Assembly: GCA_048262255.1 (NCBI GenBank)
Contig: JBLXFH010000001.1
Span: forward strand, 1,178,001-1,242,000
Reading direction: 5' to 3'
Length of the DNA: 64,000 nucleotides
Origin: JABMNT01 sp048262255
GTDB taxonomy: Bacteria; Pseudomonadota; Alphaproteobacteria; Rhodospirillales; Casp-alpha2
A program made the position numbers and the translations under genes. Shown piece by piece: positions 1-9,801 of this stretch. The notes under the pieces were generated by a model. That model was not told the DNA's origin. It worked only from the letters and a program-made list of their open reading frames with translations, and did not search any database. The stretch's first letter is position 1; each line of letters begins with the position of its first letter.

Positions 1-19
1 ACACGCCCTTCTTCACGGA

Positions 20-1339
20 TTAGGACGCTGAGGACTTGACCTCGACCTCAACCTCAACATCTTCACGGACAATGCCGGGTATATAGCCTTCATCCTGACC
101 AAGCATCTTGCGATTGACGACGACGATCCCGTTGTCTGACAGAATAAACCGCTTGGCGTCTTCAACCGGGTCCTCGCCGATGACCGTTCCTTCCGGGATG
201 CGGCACTGGTTGTCGAGGATGACGTTCTTCAGGCGTGAGCCGCGGCCGATTTCGCAGCCGGGCAGGGCGAGAACACCCTCCAGCTCACAGCCCTGATAGA
301 CCTTGACGTTGGAAAAAAGGATGGAATTGGTCAGTTTGGAGATGTCGATTTCACAGCCGGCGCTGACCATGGCGTTTTCAATCTGGCAGGCCGAACCGTA
401 GCCCAGAAAGCGGGCGGCGGGAAGCTGCGGCTGGTCCGTCCAAAGCCGCCAGTCCATATCGTAAATATCAAAAGGCGGGTTTTCCGAGATCAGTTCCATA
501 TTGGCCTGGTAAAAGGCGTCAATGGTCCCGACATCACGCCAGTACGGTTCGCCTTTGTGAGAGGGGTTCTGGAACTGGTGCGCCTGAATGTGGTGGCCGC
601 TTTTCAGGGCCTTCGGGATAATGTCCTTGCCGAAATCATGGCTGGATGTGTCGTCAGCCGCATCCATGCTCAGTTGCCTCATCAGATATTCACGGGAAAA
701 GACATAAATCCCCATGCTGCTGAGGGCCTGTTCCGGATTGTCCGGCAGCGGTTTCGGGTGGTCCGGTTTTTCTTCAAAATCGATGATGCGGCCTGTGTCA
801 TCGACCTGCATGACGCCGAATTCTGTGGCTTCGGCGATCGGCACGGCATTGCAAGCAATGGTGAAATCGGCACCGGAATCGACGTGGGCAGCCAGCATTT
901 CCCCATAGTCCATGGAATAGATGTGGTCTCCGGCCAGGATCAGGACATATTCCGGCCCGTATCCGTCAATGATATCATGGGATTGGTAAACCGCATCGGC
1001 AGTGCCCTGGTACCAGTGGTCTTCATCGACCCATTGCTGGGCTGGAACGATATCGAGAAAGGCACCGCGTTCCGCATTCAGGTCGTTCCAGCCATGCAGC
1101 AGATGCTGCATCAGGGAATGGGATTTGTACTGGGTTAAAATGCTGATGCGCTTGATGTCGGAATTGACGCAGTTTGACAGGGTAAAATCGATAATCCGGA
1201 ATTTCCCGCCAAACGGTACCGCCGGTTTGGTGCGCCAGTCGGTCAGCACACCCAGCCGACTTCCGCGCCCACCAGCCAAAATCACAGCCACCGTCTTGCT
1301 GGTCAGGCGACTGACGTAACGGGTTGCTTTATAGGTCAT
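20..1339 (-). CDS. glgC: Glucose-1-phosphate adenylyltransferase GlgC
   Basis: Makes ADP-glucose from ATP and glucose-1-phosphate, the committed step of bacterial glycogen synthesis, in the cytoplasm. The N-terminal nucleotidyltransferase domain shows LAGGRGSRL and RTKPAVPFGG near residues 26-50 (longer-start numbering), WYQGTADAV near 114, AGDHIYSMDY near 141 and FEEKP near 193, whose Lys matches the glucose-1-phosphate-binding Lys of the family. The C-terminal third is a left-handed beta-helix. Length (439-444 aa) is normal. A GTG at 1354 would add five residues; I prefer the ATG at 1339, which has GGTGG about 11 nt upstream. No other glycogen gene is visible; the neighbourhood to the left is cut off by the window edge. 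Confidence 0.95.
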   Translation of the reverse strand: MTYKATRYVSRLTSKTVAVILAGGRGSRLGVLTDWRTKPAVPFGGKFRIIDFTLSNCVNSDIKRISILTQYKSHSLMQHLLHGWNDLNAERGAFLDIVPAQQWVDEDHWYQGTADAVYQSHDIIDGYGPEYVLILAGDHIYSMDYGEMLAAHVDSGADFTIACNAVPIAEATEFGVMQVDDTGRIIDFEEKPDHPKPLPDNPEQALSSMGIYVFSREYLMRQLSMDAADDTSSHDFGKDIIPKALKSGHHIQAHQFQNPSHKGEPYWRDVGTIDAFYQANMELISENPPFDIYDMDWRLWTDQPQLPAARFLGYGSACQIENAMVSAGCEIDISKLTNSILFSNVKVYQGCELEGVLALPGCEIGRGSRLKNVILDNQCRIPEGTVIGEDPVEDAKRFILSDNGIVVVNRKMLGQDEGYIPGIVREDVEVEVEVKSSAS

Positions 1340-1644
1340 TTCTGGCGGGTCCACCCTTGTTCGATTTTCCTGTTAAAAATCATAATACGAGATGTCTTGG
1401 AGGCTGTCACGTCACCCCCATTCGTCATCATTCTGGCGAATCCATGCCACGGATAAGTAGATAACATATGGCGATTATATTATTGAGAGTCATGTCTATC
1501 GATTGCCTGTGCCAGATCCTTTGCCGGTATAACGAAGCATTCTATGATTGAAGAGCACGGCGGCAATCGCTATCGATGGGGCCAGGCCATGGAAACCCAC
1601 AGGTTTTTTACGTTCGAAACCCGTCATTATTTTGGAAGTCTTAA
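1340..1644. other. Intergenic region between divergent glgC and aminotransferase genes
   Basis: About 300 bp between two divergently transcribed genes, so it should hold both promoters. It is more AT-rich than its flanks. GGAAG stands 7 nt before the aminotransferase ATG at 1645. A 35-codon reading frame from 1544 overlaps that start but has no convincing ribosome binding site. I see no tRNA, riboswitch or clear terminator. Confidence 0.5.
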
Positions 1645-3012
1645 ATGTTAACCAATGATCAGCTCAGCCAATGGGACCGGGAGAATTTCTTTCATCCGTC
1701 GACCCATCTTGCCCAGTTTGCACGCGGTGACCTTGCCAACCGGATCGTCACCGGCGGTAAAGGCGTTTATATCGAGGATCGCGATGGCAACAGGCTGCTG
1801 GATGCCTTCGCCGGGCTGTATTGCGTCAATGTGGGTTATGGGCGGATGGAGATTGCCGAGGCCATTGCTGAACAGGCGAAGAAGCTCGCCTATTACCATT
1901 CTTACGTCGGGCATGGCACCGAGGCCTCGATTACCCTGTCAAAAATGATTATCGACCGGGCGCCTGCGAACATGAGCAAGGTCTATTATGGTCTTTCCGG
2001 TTCAGACGCCAACGAAACCAACATCAAGCTGGTCTGGTATTACAACAACGTTCTGGGCCGGCCGGAAAAAAAGAAGATCATCTCGCGCTGGCGTGGCTAC
2101 CATGGTTCCGGTTTGATGACCGGATCACTGACCGGGCTCGAACTCTTTCACAAGAAGTTTGATTTGCCCCTGACCCAGGTGATCCATACGGAGGCGCCTT
2201 ATTATTTCCGCCGCGATGATCTTTCCCTGAGCGAGGAGGAATTTTCGGCCCAGTGCGCTGAAAAGCTCGAGGCTATGATCCTGAGCGAAGGGCCTGACAC
2301 CATTGCCGCCTTTATAGGCGAGCCGGTGCTTGGCACCGGCGGTCTGGTACCGCCGCCAGCCGGCTATTGGGGGGCCATTCAGGCGGTCTTGAAAAAATAC
2401 GATATTCTGCTAATCGCCGATGAGGTGGTGACCGGGTTCGGTCGTTTGGGTTCCATGTTCGGGTCAGATCACTATACCATCGAAGCCGATATCATTACTT
2501 CGGCGAAAGGACTGACGTCGGCTTATGCGCCGTTGTCTGCATCTATTGTATCAGACCGCGTCTGGAAAGTGCTTGAGCAGGGCACCGACGAGTTTGGTGC
2601 CATCGGTCATGGCTGGACTTATTCAGCGCATCCCATCTGCGCTGCTGCTGGCGTTGCCAATCTGGAACTCATCGATAGCATGGGGCTGGTCGCCAATGCG
2701 GGCACCACCGGCGCTCACTTCAAAAAAGCCATGACCGGCGCGGTTGGCGATCATCCGAACGTCGGCGATGTGCGCGGCGAAGGATTGATGCTGGCCGTTG
2801 AACTGGTTGAAGAGCGCAGTTCGCGCCGTTTTTATGACCCGGCCCTGACCATGGGCGCGAAAGTCGCCGCGGCGCTGTTGAAGCGCGGTGTCATCGCCCG
2901 CGCCATGCCACAGGGTGATATCCTGGGCTTTGCCCCGCCTTTGTGCCTAACGACGGAGGAAGCCGATAAAATTGTCGGCGCCATGAAAGAGGCGATTGAC
3001 GAGGTTTGTTGA
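1645..3012 (+). CDS. Class III PLP-dependent aminotransferase (omega-amino acid/polyamine:pyruvate type)
   Basis: Fold-type I, class III aminotransferase moving an amino group from an omega-amino compound (putrescine, beta-alanine or similar) to an oxo-acid, usually pyruvate. Visible landmarks are the cofactor-phosphate segment SGSDANETNIKL at 118-129, ADEVVTGFGR at 259-268 with the pyridine-N Asp259, and TSAKGLTSAY with the Schiff-base Lys288. Length 455 aa is normal. The start has GGAAG 7 nt upstream. It is apparently monocistronic. A mutated copy of its last 20 codons lies at 5625-5684, behind the histidine kinase gene, so the locus once held a second homologue. The exact amine substrate cannot be read from sequence. 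Confidence 0.88.
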   Translation: MLTNDQLSQWDRENFFHPSTHLAQFARGDLANRIVTGGKGVYIEDRDGNRLLDAFAGLYCVNVGYGRMEIAEAIAEQAKKLAYYHSYVGHGTEASITLSKMIIDRAPANMSKVYYGLSGSDANETNIKLVWYYNNVLGRPEKKKIISRWRGYHGSGLMTGSLTGLELFHKKFDLPLTQVIHTEAPYYFRRDDLSLSEEEFSAQCAEKLEAMILSEGPDTIAAFIGEPVLGTGGLVPPPAGYWGAIQAVLKKYDILLIADEVVTGFGRLGSMFGSDHYTIEADIITSAKGLTSAYAPLSASIVSDRVWKVLEQGTDEFGAIGHGWTYSAHPICAAAGVANLELIDSMGLVANAGTTGAHFKKAMTGAVGDHPNVGDVRGEGLMLAVELVEERSSRRFYDPALTMGAKVAAALLKRGVIARAMPQGDILGFAPPLCLTTEEADKIVGAMKEAIDEVC

Positions 3013-3187
3013 TGGCGGGCTCACCTCGTGAACATGCCGGAAAATCCGTGTATGGCGCTTCCAATCATCAAAACGAAAATGCTAAATTAATGAAGAGTGC
3101 GGATTGAACAGAATCTCACTGAACTGTCAGTTGGACCCATAAAAGGCAGTTTTGTGATCAAAAATATATTAAATTCAAAGGAACGGT

Positions 3188-5554
3188 TTGATTTTTAAAG
3201 CTCCTGTTCATTTTACGATTGTTGTCTCTATTTCAATCGTTATCGCGATTTCTGTTGTGATTTGGGCGAGCGAAAGTCAAATAAGCGGGTTCCAAAACAA
3301 TCAATCAAGGATCATCCAATCCGAAGTCCAGGCGGCAGCGGGTGATATAGAACGGTTTCTTGTTAGTCGAAGAACCTTGGTTGAGGCGTTCGCCATCGAT
3401 AATTCCAACCTGATTAATTCCTTGTCTCTCTCGCCTGAAAACAATGAGCTCATTGAAGAAATTGCCTCTCGGCTTGATCGGTGGTTTCCCGAAAATTTCA
3501 CATTCACTGTCGCGTCTCCACAAGGCGTTGACCTTATTGATGATATCGATGGGTTCGTTGGCGGTGTCTGCAAAGCCGATATTAAAACTTTTGCCGCACA
3601 ATTCTCTCCGATGGCGGAAAGGATGCAAACGCATATAAAACAAGCCCAACAGGAAGTCTTTATTCATCCACAGGCCTCAAATTACCACTTCGATATTATG
3701 GCACCGTGGAAAATCGAGAATGAGCTGAATGGAATATTTTTCGTTAGTTTCTTCCCGCATTCGATTCAAAGAATTTTAAAAAATTACCAAATTAACGACC
3801 ACAACCTGGTTGTCATTCATAGGGACCGGGTGGGTCTGATAGAGATTTCACCCCTTGGCACCCGAGACAAAATTACAGAATCAAGGGACATATCGCTCAC
3901 TGCGGTGGAGCAGAAACTTATAATGCACAAACGGTCGATTCCCGGATCAAAATGGGTTGTTGTTGGATTTCCGAACCCGGGCCTGTTTGAGGGTCATGCG
4001 TCGGCTACGCGATGGCGCGCATATTCTGTAATGGCCGTCTTATGTACCCTCTGGGTCGGCGCCATTTTTTATGCATCCAAACAGGAGAAAAGCCGCCTCG
4101 CTGCAATATCGACGGCGCAGCAAGCCAACTCAAACCTTGAGGCTGCTGTGCTTGAGTTAACCTCTTCCCGACAGGAACTGGACAAGCAGGCGATGGAACT
4201 TGAGGCCCACTTAAAAGACGCTGAACTCCATCGAATCAGACTGGAAGAAAAGGCCGTGGAACAGGTTGACTTGCTGGAGAAACTGGCAGAGGCCCGCGAC
4301 AAAGCCGAATCCGGCACCAAGGCAAAATCAAGCTTTTTATCGACCATGAGCCATGAGATCAGAACACCATTAAATGGAGTGTTGGGGTTGGCGCAGTTGT
4401 TAAAAGATACGAAGCTCGACGAAGAGCAGACCGAAAAAGTAAATACCATACTGTCTTCAGGGCAAACTCTTTTGGCAATCATTAACGATGTTCTTGATAT
4501 CAGCAAAATTGAGGCTGGCAGTCTGGAGTTGGAAGACAAGGCGTTTTCTTTGATGGAACTGGTTTCCTCTGTAGCGACACCGTTTCAGAGTTTAGCCGAT
4601 GAAAAAAAACTGAAACTGGATTCCCGTTTTAATTTTGATCCGGATATGGTGATCAAAGGCGACCCGGTTCGATTACGCCAAATTCTTTGGAACCTTATGA
4701 GCAATGCCATCAAATTTACCGAACAGGGGCGGGTTGTTCTGGTCACTGAAATCATAACGGATGTGGAAACCATCCGTCGCGAAATATCCACACCAAAAGA
4801 CCATGTTATTTATTTCGGTGTTGAGGATACAGGTGCTGGAATCGCGCCTGACCGGGTCGATGCCATCTTCGATGCCTTTACACAGGAAGACAGCACGATA
4901 ACCCGCAAACATGGCGGGACCGGATTAGGTCTGTCCATTGTCAGGCAATTGGTTGAGCTTATGGGCGGAACCATTAGGGCTAACAGTACGCTTGATCAAG
5001 GCACGACCTTCATGGCCTTCATTCCGTTTGAAGCTGCCTATAAAGAAGAGATGGAGACACAATCGTTAAAGTCATCAAAACCGGAGACACAACAAACCGT
5101 GTCTCTGAATATTCTTCTTGCTGAAGACAATGAGGTGAATGCCCTCATTGCAAAGGCATTTTTGGATAAATTCGGGCACGCGGTAAAACATGTGGAAAAC
5201 GGCAAGCTGGCCGTAGAAGCTGCACAGGAAGGGTGGGCCGATTTAATCCTAATGGATATTCACATGCCAGAAATGAACGGCATAGATGCGACGAAGACGA
5301 TCCGGGCAACGGACATTGGAAAAAACACGCCAATTATTGGTTTAACGGCGGAAGCTTTTACCGAACGTCTCGCCGAGTTTCGGGAGGCGGGGATGGTCGA
5401 TGTCTTAACGAAACCCTTCACGGAGCAACAGTTAGCCGATACGCTTGCGTCAATCCGGCCAAATGGTATGTGGCGAAAGCATCCTGACGAAACAAAAGAC
5501 ACTGCAGATGAGCCCGCTGGTAAAACGCCGGATGATCAAACACCTATTACCTAG
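3188..5554 (+). CDS. Membrane-bound hybrid sensor histidine kinase with C-terminal receiver
   Basis: Senses an extracytoplasmic signal and starts a phosphorelay. Order: TM1 (about 8-27), a roughly 245-residue periplasmic sensor resembling a Cache domain, TM2 (276-296), a long coiled coil (300-375), HisKA with FLSTMSHEIRTPLNG (His389), HATPase with NLMSNAIKF (N box), DTGAGIAP and GGTGLGLS (G boxes), then a receiver with LLAEDNEV and phospho-acceptor Asp690 in ILMDIHMPEMNG. The start is TTG at 3188 with AAAGGAAC just upstream; no better in-frame ATG exists. No HPt or partner regulator is adjacent. The gene is more AT-rich than the aminotransferase before it and lies between that gene and its decayed 3' duplicate. 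Confidence 0.93.
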   Translation: MIFKAPVHFTIVVSISIVIAISVVIWASESQISGFQNNQSRIIQSEVQAAAGDIERFLVSRRTLVEAFAIDNSNLINSLSLSPENNELIEEIASRLDRWFPENFTFTVASPQGVDLIDDIDGFVGGVCKADIKTFAAQFSPMAERMQTHIKQAQQEVFIHPQASNYHFDIMAPWKIENELNGIFFVSFFPHSIQRILKNYQINDHNLVVIHRDRVGLIEISPLGTRDKITESRDISLTAVEQKLIMHKRSIPGSKWVVVGFPNPGLFEGHASATRWRAYSVMAVLCTLWVGAIFYASKQEKSRLAAISTAQQANSNLEAAVLELTSSRQELDKQAMELEAHLKDAELHRIRLEEKAVEQVDLLEKLAEARDKAESGTKAKSSFLSTMSHEIRTPLNGVLGLAQLLKDTKLDEEQTEKVNTILSSGQTLLAIINDVLDISKIEAGSLELEDKAFSLMELVSSVATPFQSLADEKKLKLDSRFNFDPDMVIKGDPVRLRQILWNLMSNAIKFTEQGRVVLVTEIITDVETIRREISTPKDHVIYFGVEDTGAGIAPDRVDAIFDAFTQEDSTITRKHGGTGLGLSIVRQLVELMGGTIRANSTLDQGTTFMAFIPFEAAYKEEMETQSLKSSKPETQQTVSLNILLAEDNEVNALIAKAFLDKFGHAVKHVENGKLAVEAAQEGWADLILMDIHMPEMNGIDATKTIRATDIGKNTPIIGLTAEAFTERLAEFREAGMVDVLTKPFTEQQLADTLASIRPNGMWRKHPDETKDTADEPAGKTPDDQTPIT

Positions 5555-5624
5555 GGTTCATCCGTCATCGGTTGAGATTAGGCCCCGGGGGACGTTAATA
5601 AAAGGCAGATTGTACCGCTGAAAG

Positions 5625-5684
5625 ACGTTGGAAGCTGATAAAATTGTCGGTGCCATGAAAGAGGCAATTGACGCAATTTTCTGA
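5625..5684 (+). pseudogene. Remnant of a second aminotransferase gene (last 20 codons)
   Basis: Sixty bases align without gaps to the last 60 bases of the aminotransferase gene (2953-3012), 50 of 60 identical by hand count, with the stop codon in register. Over the inner 42 bases there are only three differences, all third-position and synonymous, so EADKIVGAMKEAID is preserved. That pattern suggests a paralogue that diverged under selection and was later deleted except for its tail, not a recent copy. It ends 15 bp before the convergent FMN-binding gene. Confidence 0.75.
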
Positions 5685-5698
5685 ACAGTTGCGATGAC

Positions 5699-7291
5699 CT
5701 AGAAGACCGGTTCCTTTGCGCGTTTGAATGTTGACGGGTCTGCATTGCGCCAATGCTGGGCGTATTCCTCAGGACAGTCTTTTCTCAACAGCTGACCTTC
5801 ATCAAGATGCACCATGGAGGTTCCGCTCAAATGGGGTTCGCGAAAGTTGATCATGTTGAAGGTGATCTGTTCCGGTGCGGTCAGCCCCATGGCCCCCAGC
5901 ATTTCGGCAAACCCCTTTAATGTGTTGTCGTGAAAGTTTGCCACGCGCTGTGACTTATTGCCCACATGCAAACCGGACTGACGCAAAGCATCCTGCGTCG
6001 CCACGCCGGTTGGACATCTGTTTGTATGGCAGGTCCGGGCCTGGATACATCCGATGGAGAACATGAAACCCCGTGCCGAATTGCACCAGTCCGCACCCAA
6101 ACCAATCGCACAGGCCATATCCGCACCCGATACGATTTTTCCGCTGGCACCAATCTTGATCTTGTCGCGAATTCCCGCACCAATCAGCGCCATGTTCACA
6201 AAATGCAGACCATCACGCAACGGCAATCCAAGGCTGTTGGAGAACTCGACCGGTGCCGCTCCGGTGCCGCCTTCCTTGCCATCAACAACAATGAAATCGG
6301 GATAGACATCGCGTTTCAGCATCGCCTTGATCATGGCGAGAAACTCCCGACGGTGGCCGACACATAACTTAAATCCGATGGGCTTGCCATTTGAGAGGTC
6401 GCGCAGCGTTGAAATAAAATCAATCAACTCGAGAGGTGTCGAAAAAGCCTTGTGAGAGGCGGGTGAAATGCAATCGACGCCAACCGGAACCCCACGCGCG
6501 TCAGATATTTCCTGGGTGACTTTGGCACCGGGTAACATACCTCCGTGACCGGGTTTCGCCCCTTGAGAAAGCTTGATCTCAATCATCTTGATCTGCGGGT
6601 CTTGTGCCTTTTCCGCAAAGATTTCAGGAGAAAAGTTGCCGTCATCAGTGCGGCAGCCAAAATACCCGGACCCCAGCTCCCAGATAATATCTCCGCCATT
6701 TTCCCGATGATATCGGGAGATCCCACCTTCGCCCGTATCGTGCGCAAAACCTCCAATCGCCGCCCCCCGGTTAAGGGCCGCAATCGCATTGCCACTGAGC
6801 GAGCCAAAGCTCATGGCTGAGACATTCAAAATCGAACAGCTGTAAGGTTGCTTACATGTGTCGCCACCGACCCTCACCCGCAATGTTTTCGGATCAACAT
6901 GTTCCGGCTGCATGGAATGGCTGAAAAAGGTGTAATTCGGGGCATAGACGTCCTGCTGGGTGCCAAAGGGGATCGTCTGGAGCTCGTTCTTGGCGCGTTG
7001 ATAAACAAGAGAGCGTTGTTCACGGCTGAAAGGGAAAGAGTCGGCGTCGCTTTCGATCAGGTATTGCCTGATTTCCGGCCGAATCCCTTCAAAGATCCAT
7101 CGCATATGGGAAATGACCGGATAGTTTCGCCATAGCGTATGCTGCGGCTGGACAAGATCATATATGCCAAGTAGGGAAAGCGGGCCAGCAACGGCAACAA
7201 TCCAGAAACCAAGAAAATTGCCGCCAATAACCAGAAAACCGCCAATGGCAGCGCTGACCCATATAAGAATAAGTGCCAAAAATCTTCCCAT
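5699..7291 (-). CDS. FMN-binding glutamate synthase-like protein with N-terminal membrane segments
   Basis: Contains the FMN and Fe-S core of glutamate synthase large subunit (GltB central/FMN domain) without the glutaminase or structural beta-helix domains, as in the archaeal-type or glutamate synthase-related family. Two hydrophobic helices (about 5-45) anchor it. Motifs include KLSQGAKPGHGGMLPG near 240, VDGKEGGTGAAP near 336 and the cysteine cluster CIQARTCHTNRCPTG near 415-429, which binds a 3Fe-4S cluster in GltB. Substrate is unproven; members are often annotated as glutamate synthase but may have other redox roles. I chose ATG at 7291, preceded by AGGGAG at 5-nt spacing; a GTG six bases upstream overlaps that site. 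Confidence 0.88.
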   Translation of the reverse strand: MGRFLALILIWVSAAIGGFLVIGGNFLGFWIVAVAGPLSLLGIYDLVQPQHTLWRNYPVISHMRWIFEGIRPEIRQYLIESDADSFPFSREQRSLVYQRAKNELQTIPFGTQQDVYAPNYTFFSHSMQPEHVDPKTLRVRVGGDTCKQPYSCSILNVSAMSFGSLSGNAIAALNRGAAIGGFAHDTGEGGISRYHRENGGDIIWELGSGYFGCRTDDGNFSPEIFAEKAQDPQIKMIEIKLSQGAKPGHGGMLPGAKVTQEISDARGVPVGVDCISPASHKAFSTPLELIDFISTLRDLSNGKPIGFKLCVGHRREFLAMIKAMLKRDVYPDFIVVDGKEGGTGAAPVEFSNSLGLPLRDGLHFVNMALIGAGIRDKIKIGASGKIVSGADMACAIGLGADWCNSARGFMFSIGCIQARTCHTNRCPTGVATQDALRQSGLHVGNKSQRVANFHDNTLKGFAEMLGAMGLTAPEQITFNMINFREPHLSGTSMVHLDEGQLLRKDCPEEYAQHWRNADPSTFKRAKEPVF

Positions 7292-7680
7292 AGCCACTCC
7301 CTGATGTATTCATTTTCTGGAAAGCATAATCATGTATTCTTTTGGTGCCAACTGCCAGTGCAATTACACATCAAAAAATGACACCGCATTCAATCTCGGT
7401 CATCGTCTTTAGTCTTTGTTGAGATTCGCTCATTGGTTGGTGATTGACGCCAACTCCTTTTGCATTCCGGAATTCTCAAAACCATTTGCTTTGGTCGGAA
7501 GAGATCAATAAACGCTAAAGGTGATTAAGCAATAAAAAAACATAAAAAATGGCTATCAATGTCCCTTTCTGAGCGTATGGGTTTGCTCTAAGGTTCATCA
7601 GCCTATGCGCATTTTTGAACAATTGGACGAGGATGCCTTAGAGGGGAAAATTGCTCGCAAGTGTTTCTTTGGGGATAAAA
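7292..7680. promoter_or_regulatory. Divergent intergenic region before chemotaxis receptor
   Basis: About 390 bp of AT-rich DNA between the leftward FMN-binding gene and the rightward chemoreceptor. It must carry both promoters. A-rich runs lie near 7533-7547. In-frame TTG at 7651 (GAGGGG before it) and ATG at 7681 (GGGGA before it) compete as receptor starts. I recognise no RNA gene or repeat here. Confidence 0.4.
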
Positions 7681-8976
7681 ATGAAAACTGAAAAAACAAA
7701 AGTCTTGCCCTTATCGGGTGGGAATTGGTTAACCAAATCTCTCAGCCGTAAAATCGGCACCGTCGTCTGGATTTCCATCGCATTTGTTGGAATAGTTCGT
7801 TTGCTTATTGGTGTGGAACTCAGTGGGGGTGAATCAATCCATATCAATGAACTTGTTCTTGAGGGATCCTCACAAGTTATCAATGTTATAATGATAACAA
7901 TGATCGTGAACCTAATAGCGACACGTGAACTCAAGGTCCTTAATAATTCTATGACTAGTTTGGCCGCAGGCAACACGGAAATTGAGATATTGCATAAGGA
8001 CCGTGCCGATGAAATTGGAGAGATGGCGCGGGCTGTTCAGGTTTTTAAAGAAAATGCGGTTCGTGTCGAAAATATGGAGGCTGAACGCCAGGCTAATTTG
8101 GAGCAAACAAAAGCGGACCGTCGGCGTCTTATGAATAAAATGGCTGATAATTTTGAATCAAGCGTCGGGCAAGTCGTCGATTCCGTTTCTTCTGCTACAG
8201 CCGAGATGCAATCGTCAGCTTCTGCCATGGCGACAACAGCCGAAAAAACATCAGAACAGGCCGGAAAAGCTGTATCAGCCTCCAAGCTCGGTGCATCAAA
8301 TGTACAAGCTGTTGCGGCAGCGACGGAGGAGTTGTCTGCGTCTATTAATGAAATTGCGCGTCAGGTCAAACTGTCATTGAACGCGAATGAAGAGGCCGTT
8401 GGCAAGGCAGGTACGGCAGAAGAAACAGTCAAAGAGCTTGTTGAATCGGCTACAAAAATTGGTGATGTGGTTAATCTTATCTCCGATGTTGCGGAACAGA
8501 CAAATCTTTTGGCTCTGAATGCGACCATTGAAGCGGCCCGGGCGGGCGATGCGGGCAAAGGCTTTGCTGTTGTCGCGTCGGAAGTTAAAAACCTGGCGAA
8601 TCAAACCGCCCGCGCGACGGAAGAGATTCGTAATCAGATTTCCAGTATCCAGAAAGTCGCTGTTGATGCGGCAGAATCCATCAATGAAATCAGACTGAGT
8701 ATTAACATCGTCAGTGAAAACACGACGAATGTTTCAGGGGCTGTCCAGGAACAGCATATTGCAACGGAAGAAATTGCGAGAAATGCTGAGCAGGCGGCTT
8801 CAGGTTCACAGGATGTCTCTTCGAATGTTGACGGGGTGACAGAAGGAGCTGAAAAAACAGGAACTGCAGCATCGAATATTCTTTCGGCAACAAGTGAACT
8901 GGCAAGGCAAACCGAATTTCTGAATACGGAAGTGAGTAAATTTATTGCTGAAATCCGGAATGAAGAGGCAGCATGA
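7681..8976 (+). CDS. Methyl-accepting chemotaxis protein
   Basis: Signal transducer that clusters with CheW and CheA and biases flagellar rotation. In numbering from the alternative TTG at 7651: TM1 about 35-57, a very short external loop (about 58-75), TM2 about 76-91, a HAMP-like segment to about 140, then a long helical MCP signalling domain whose tip is AEQTNLLALNATIEAARAGD (281-300). The nearly absent periplasmic domain suggests it senses membrane or cytoplasmic state, for example redox or energy, and not an external ligand; this is inference. ATG at 7681 is preferred over TTG at 7651; both have SD-like sequences. No che genes are in the window. A terminator hairpin follows at 9064-9115. 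Confidence 0.93.
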   Translation: MKTEKTKVLPLSGGNWLTKSLSRKIGTVVWISIAFVGIVRLLIGVELSGGESIHINELVLEGSSQVINVIMITMIVNLIATRELKVLNNSMTSLAAGNTEIEILHKDRADEIGEMARAVQVFKENAVRVENMEAERQANLEQTKADRRRLMNKMADNFESSVGQVVDSVSSATAEMQSSASAMATTAEKTSEQAGKAVSASKLGASNVQAVAAATEELSASINEIARQVKLSLNANEEAVGKAGTAEETVKELVESATKIGDVVNLISDVAEQTNLLALNATIEAARAGDAGKGFAVVASEVKNLANQTARATEEIRNQISSIQKVAVDAAESINEIRLSINIVSENTTNVSGAVQEQHIATEEIARNAEQAASGSQDVSSNVDGVTEGAEKTGTAASNILSATSELARQTEFLNTEVSKFIAEIRNEEAA

Positions 8977-9063
8977 CAAGCTCAGATGAGTTCACGAAAT
9001 GTGAACTTTTTGGTGAGGAAACCCGCGTATATCAACTTGCCCTTTAGCTGATCTGGTTTTGAT

Positions 9064-9115
9064 AAAAAACTGGCTCAGGACTGATCATAAACCTTCAGTG
9101 ATGGGCCAGGTTTTT
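9064..9115 (+). terminator. Rho-independent terminator after the chemoreceptor
   Basis: AAAAACTGGCTCA pairs with TGGGCCAGGTTTTT across a 25-nt loop, giving a GC-containing stem with one bulge, followed by T residues. It lies 88 bp after the chemoreceptor stop codon. Confidence 0.6.
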
Positions 9116-9195
9116 GCGTAATTTATCGATTCGAGGTCGTTAGGCGGTGGCGCCACCCAACGCGTTTGCAATTTTCAAAATCAATGGGATTGGGT

Positions 9196-9801
9196 CTAGT
9201 TGCTCGTTGCCGGTTGACCCGAACCGTTACCAAGAGGCTCAGAGCTAACGGTGTTGTTCATACTGTTAGCGCTCGTTTCGCTTGTTGTAACGGTATCGTT
9301 AACCGTGACGGTTTCGCCAATGGTAATGGTTGTCTTTTCAACTTCCGAACCCCAGCCTTTGCTCACTGCATTCAGGGTTTGGACATACAACTGCATCGCT
9401 TCCGATTTCGACAGTTGATAGTTGTTTGAAAATTCGCAAGTTCGGTAAAACATTTCCCGGGCCATTAAAACGCCCGGCGTTCGGCCCCCCATTTCCGTCT
9501 CGCCCGAACTCTGTGAATTATCAGCTTTATCAGAATCGCTGCTGGAGCCGGTCGAAATTATCGAGATTGAAATGTCACCCGAATCCGCTTGGCTGAACGT
9601 GGCATCGGCCCCTCTGCCAAGACAGGTGAAAAGGCGGGCGTCTGCACTCTTGACCACTGTTTGAGACAAACTCGGAAGCGCAGAGAATACGGATTCGCTT
9701 TCTATACCCACCGTGTTGATTTTAGGCTCAAATGGCGATGCGCAAGCTGATAGAGAGAGGACAAGACCTATGAGGCTGATATTTGCGATATGAGATCTCA
9801 T
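9196..9801 (-). CDS. Putative outer-membrane lipoprotein, function unknown
   Basis: A 201-residue protein with a lipoprotein signal peptide: positively charged start, hydrophobic core and lipobox LSAC with lipidated Cys20. The mature part has two further cysteines (in LFTCLGRG and YRTCEFSN), a low-complexity Ser/Asp/Gly stretch around 105-125, a helical segment near 140-160 and a Thr/Ser/Val-rich tail (ITIGETVTVNDTVTTSETS). I do not recognise the family. It is read convergently toward the chemoreceptor and divergently from the secreted protein at 10104. The neighbouring position of two exported proteins of unknown role may reflect a joint envelope function, but nothing in sequence links them. 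Confidence 0.7.
   Translation of the reverse strand: MRSHIANISLIGLVLSLSACASPFEPKINTVGIESESVFSALPSLSQTVVKSADARLFTCLGRGADATFSQADSGDISISIISTGSSSDSDKADNSQSSGETEMGGRTPGVLMAREMFYRTCEFSNNYQLSKSEAMQLYVQTLNAVSKGWGSEVEKTTITIGETVTVNDTVTTSETSANSMNNTVSSEPLGNGSGQPATSN

Noticed and set aside
1544..1651. 35-codon frame overlapping the aminotransferase start
   Set aside because: No convincing ribosome binding site, no codon pattern of a regulatory leader and no link to the pathway.
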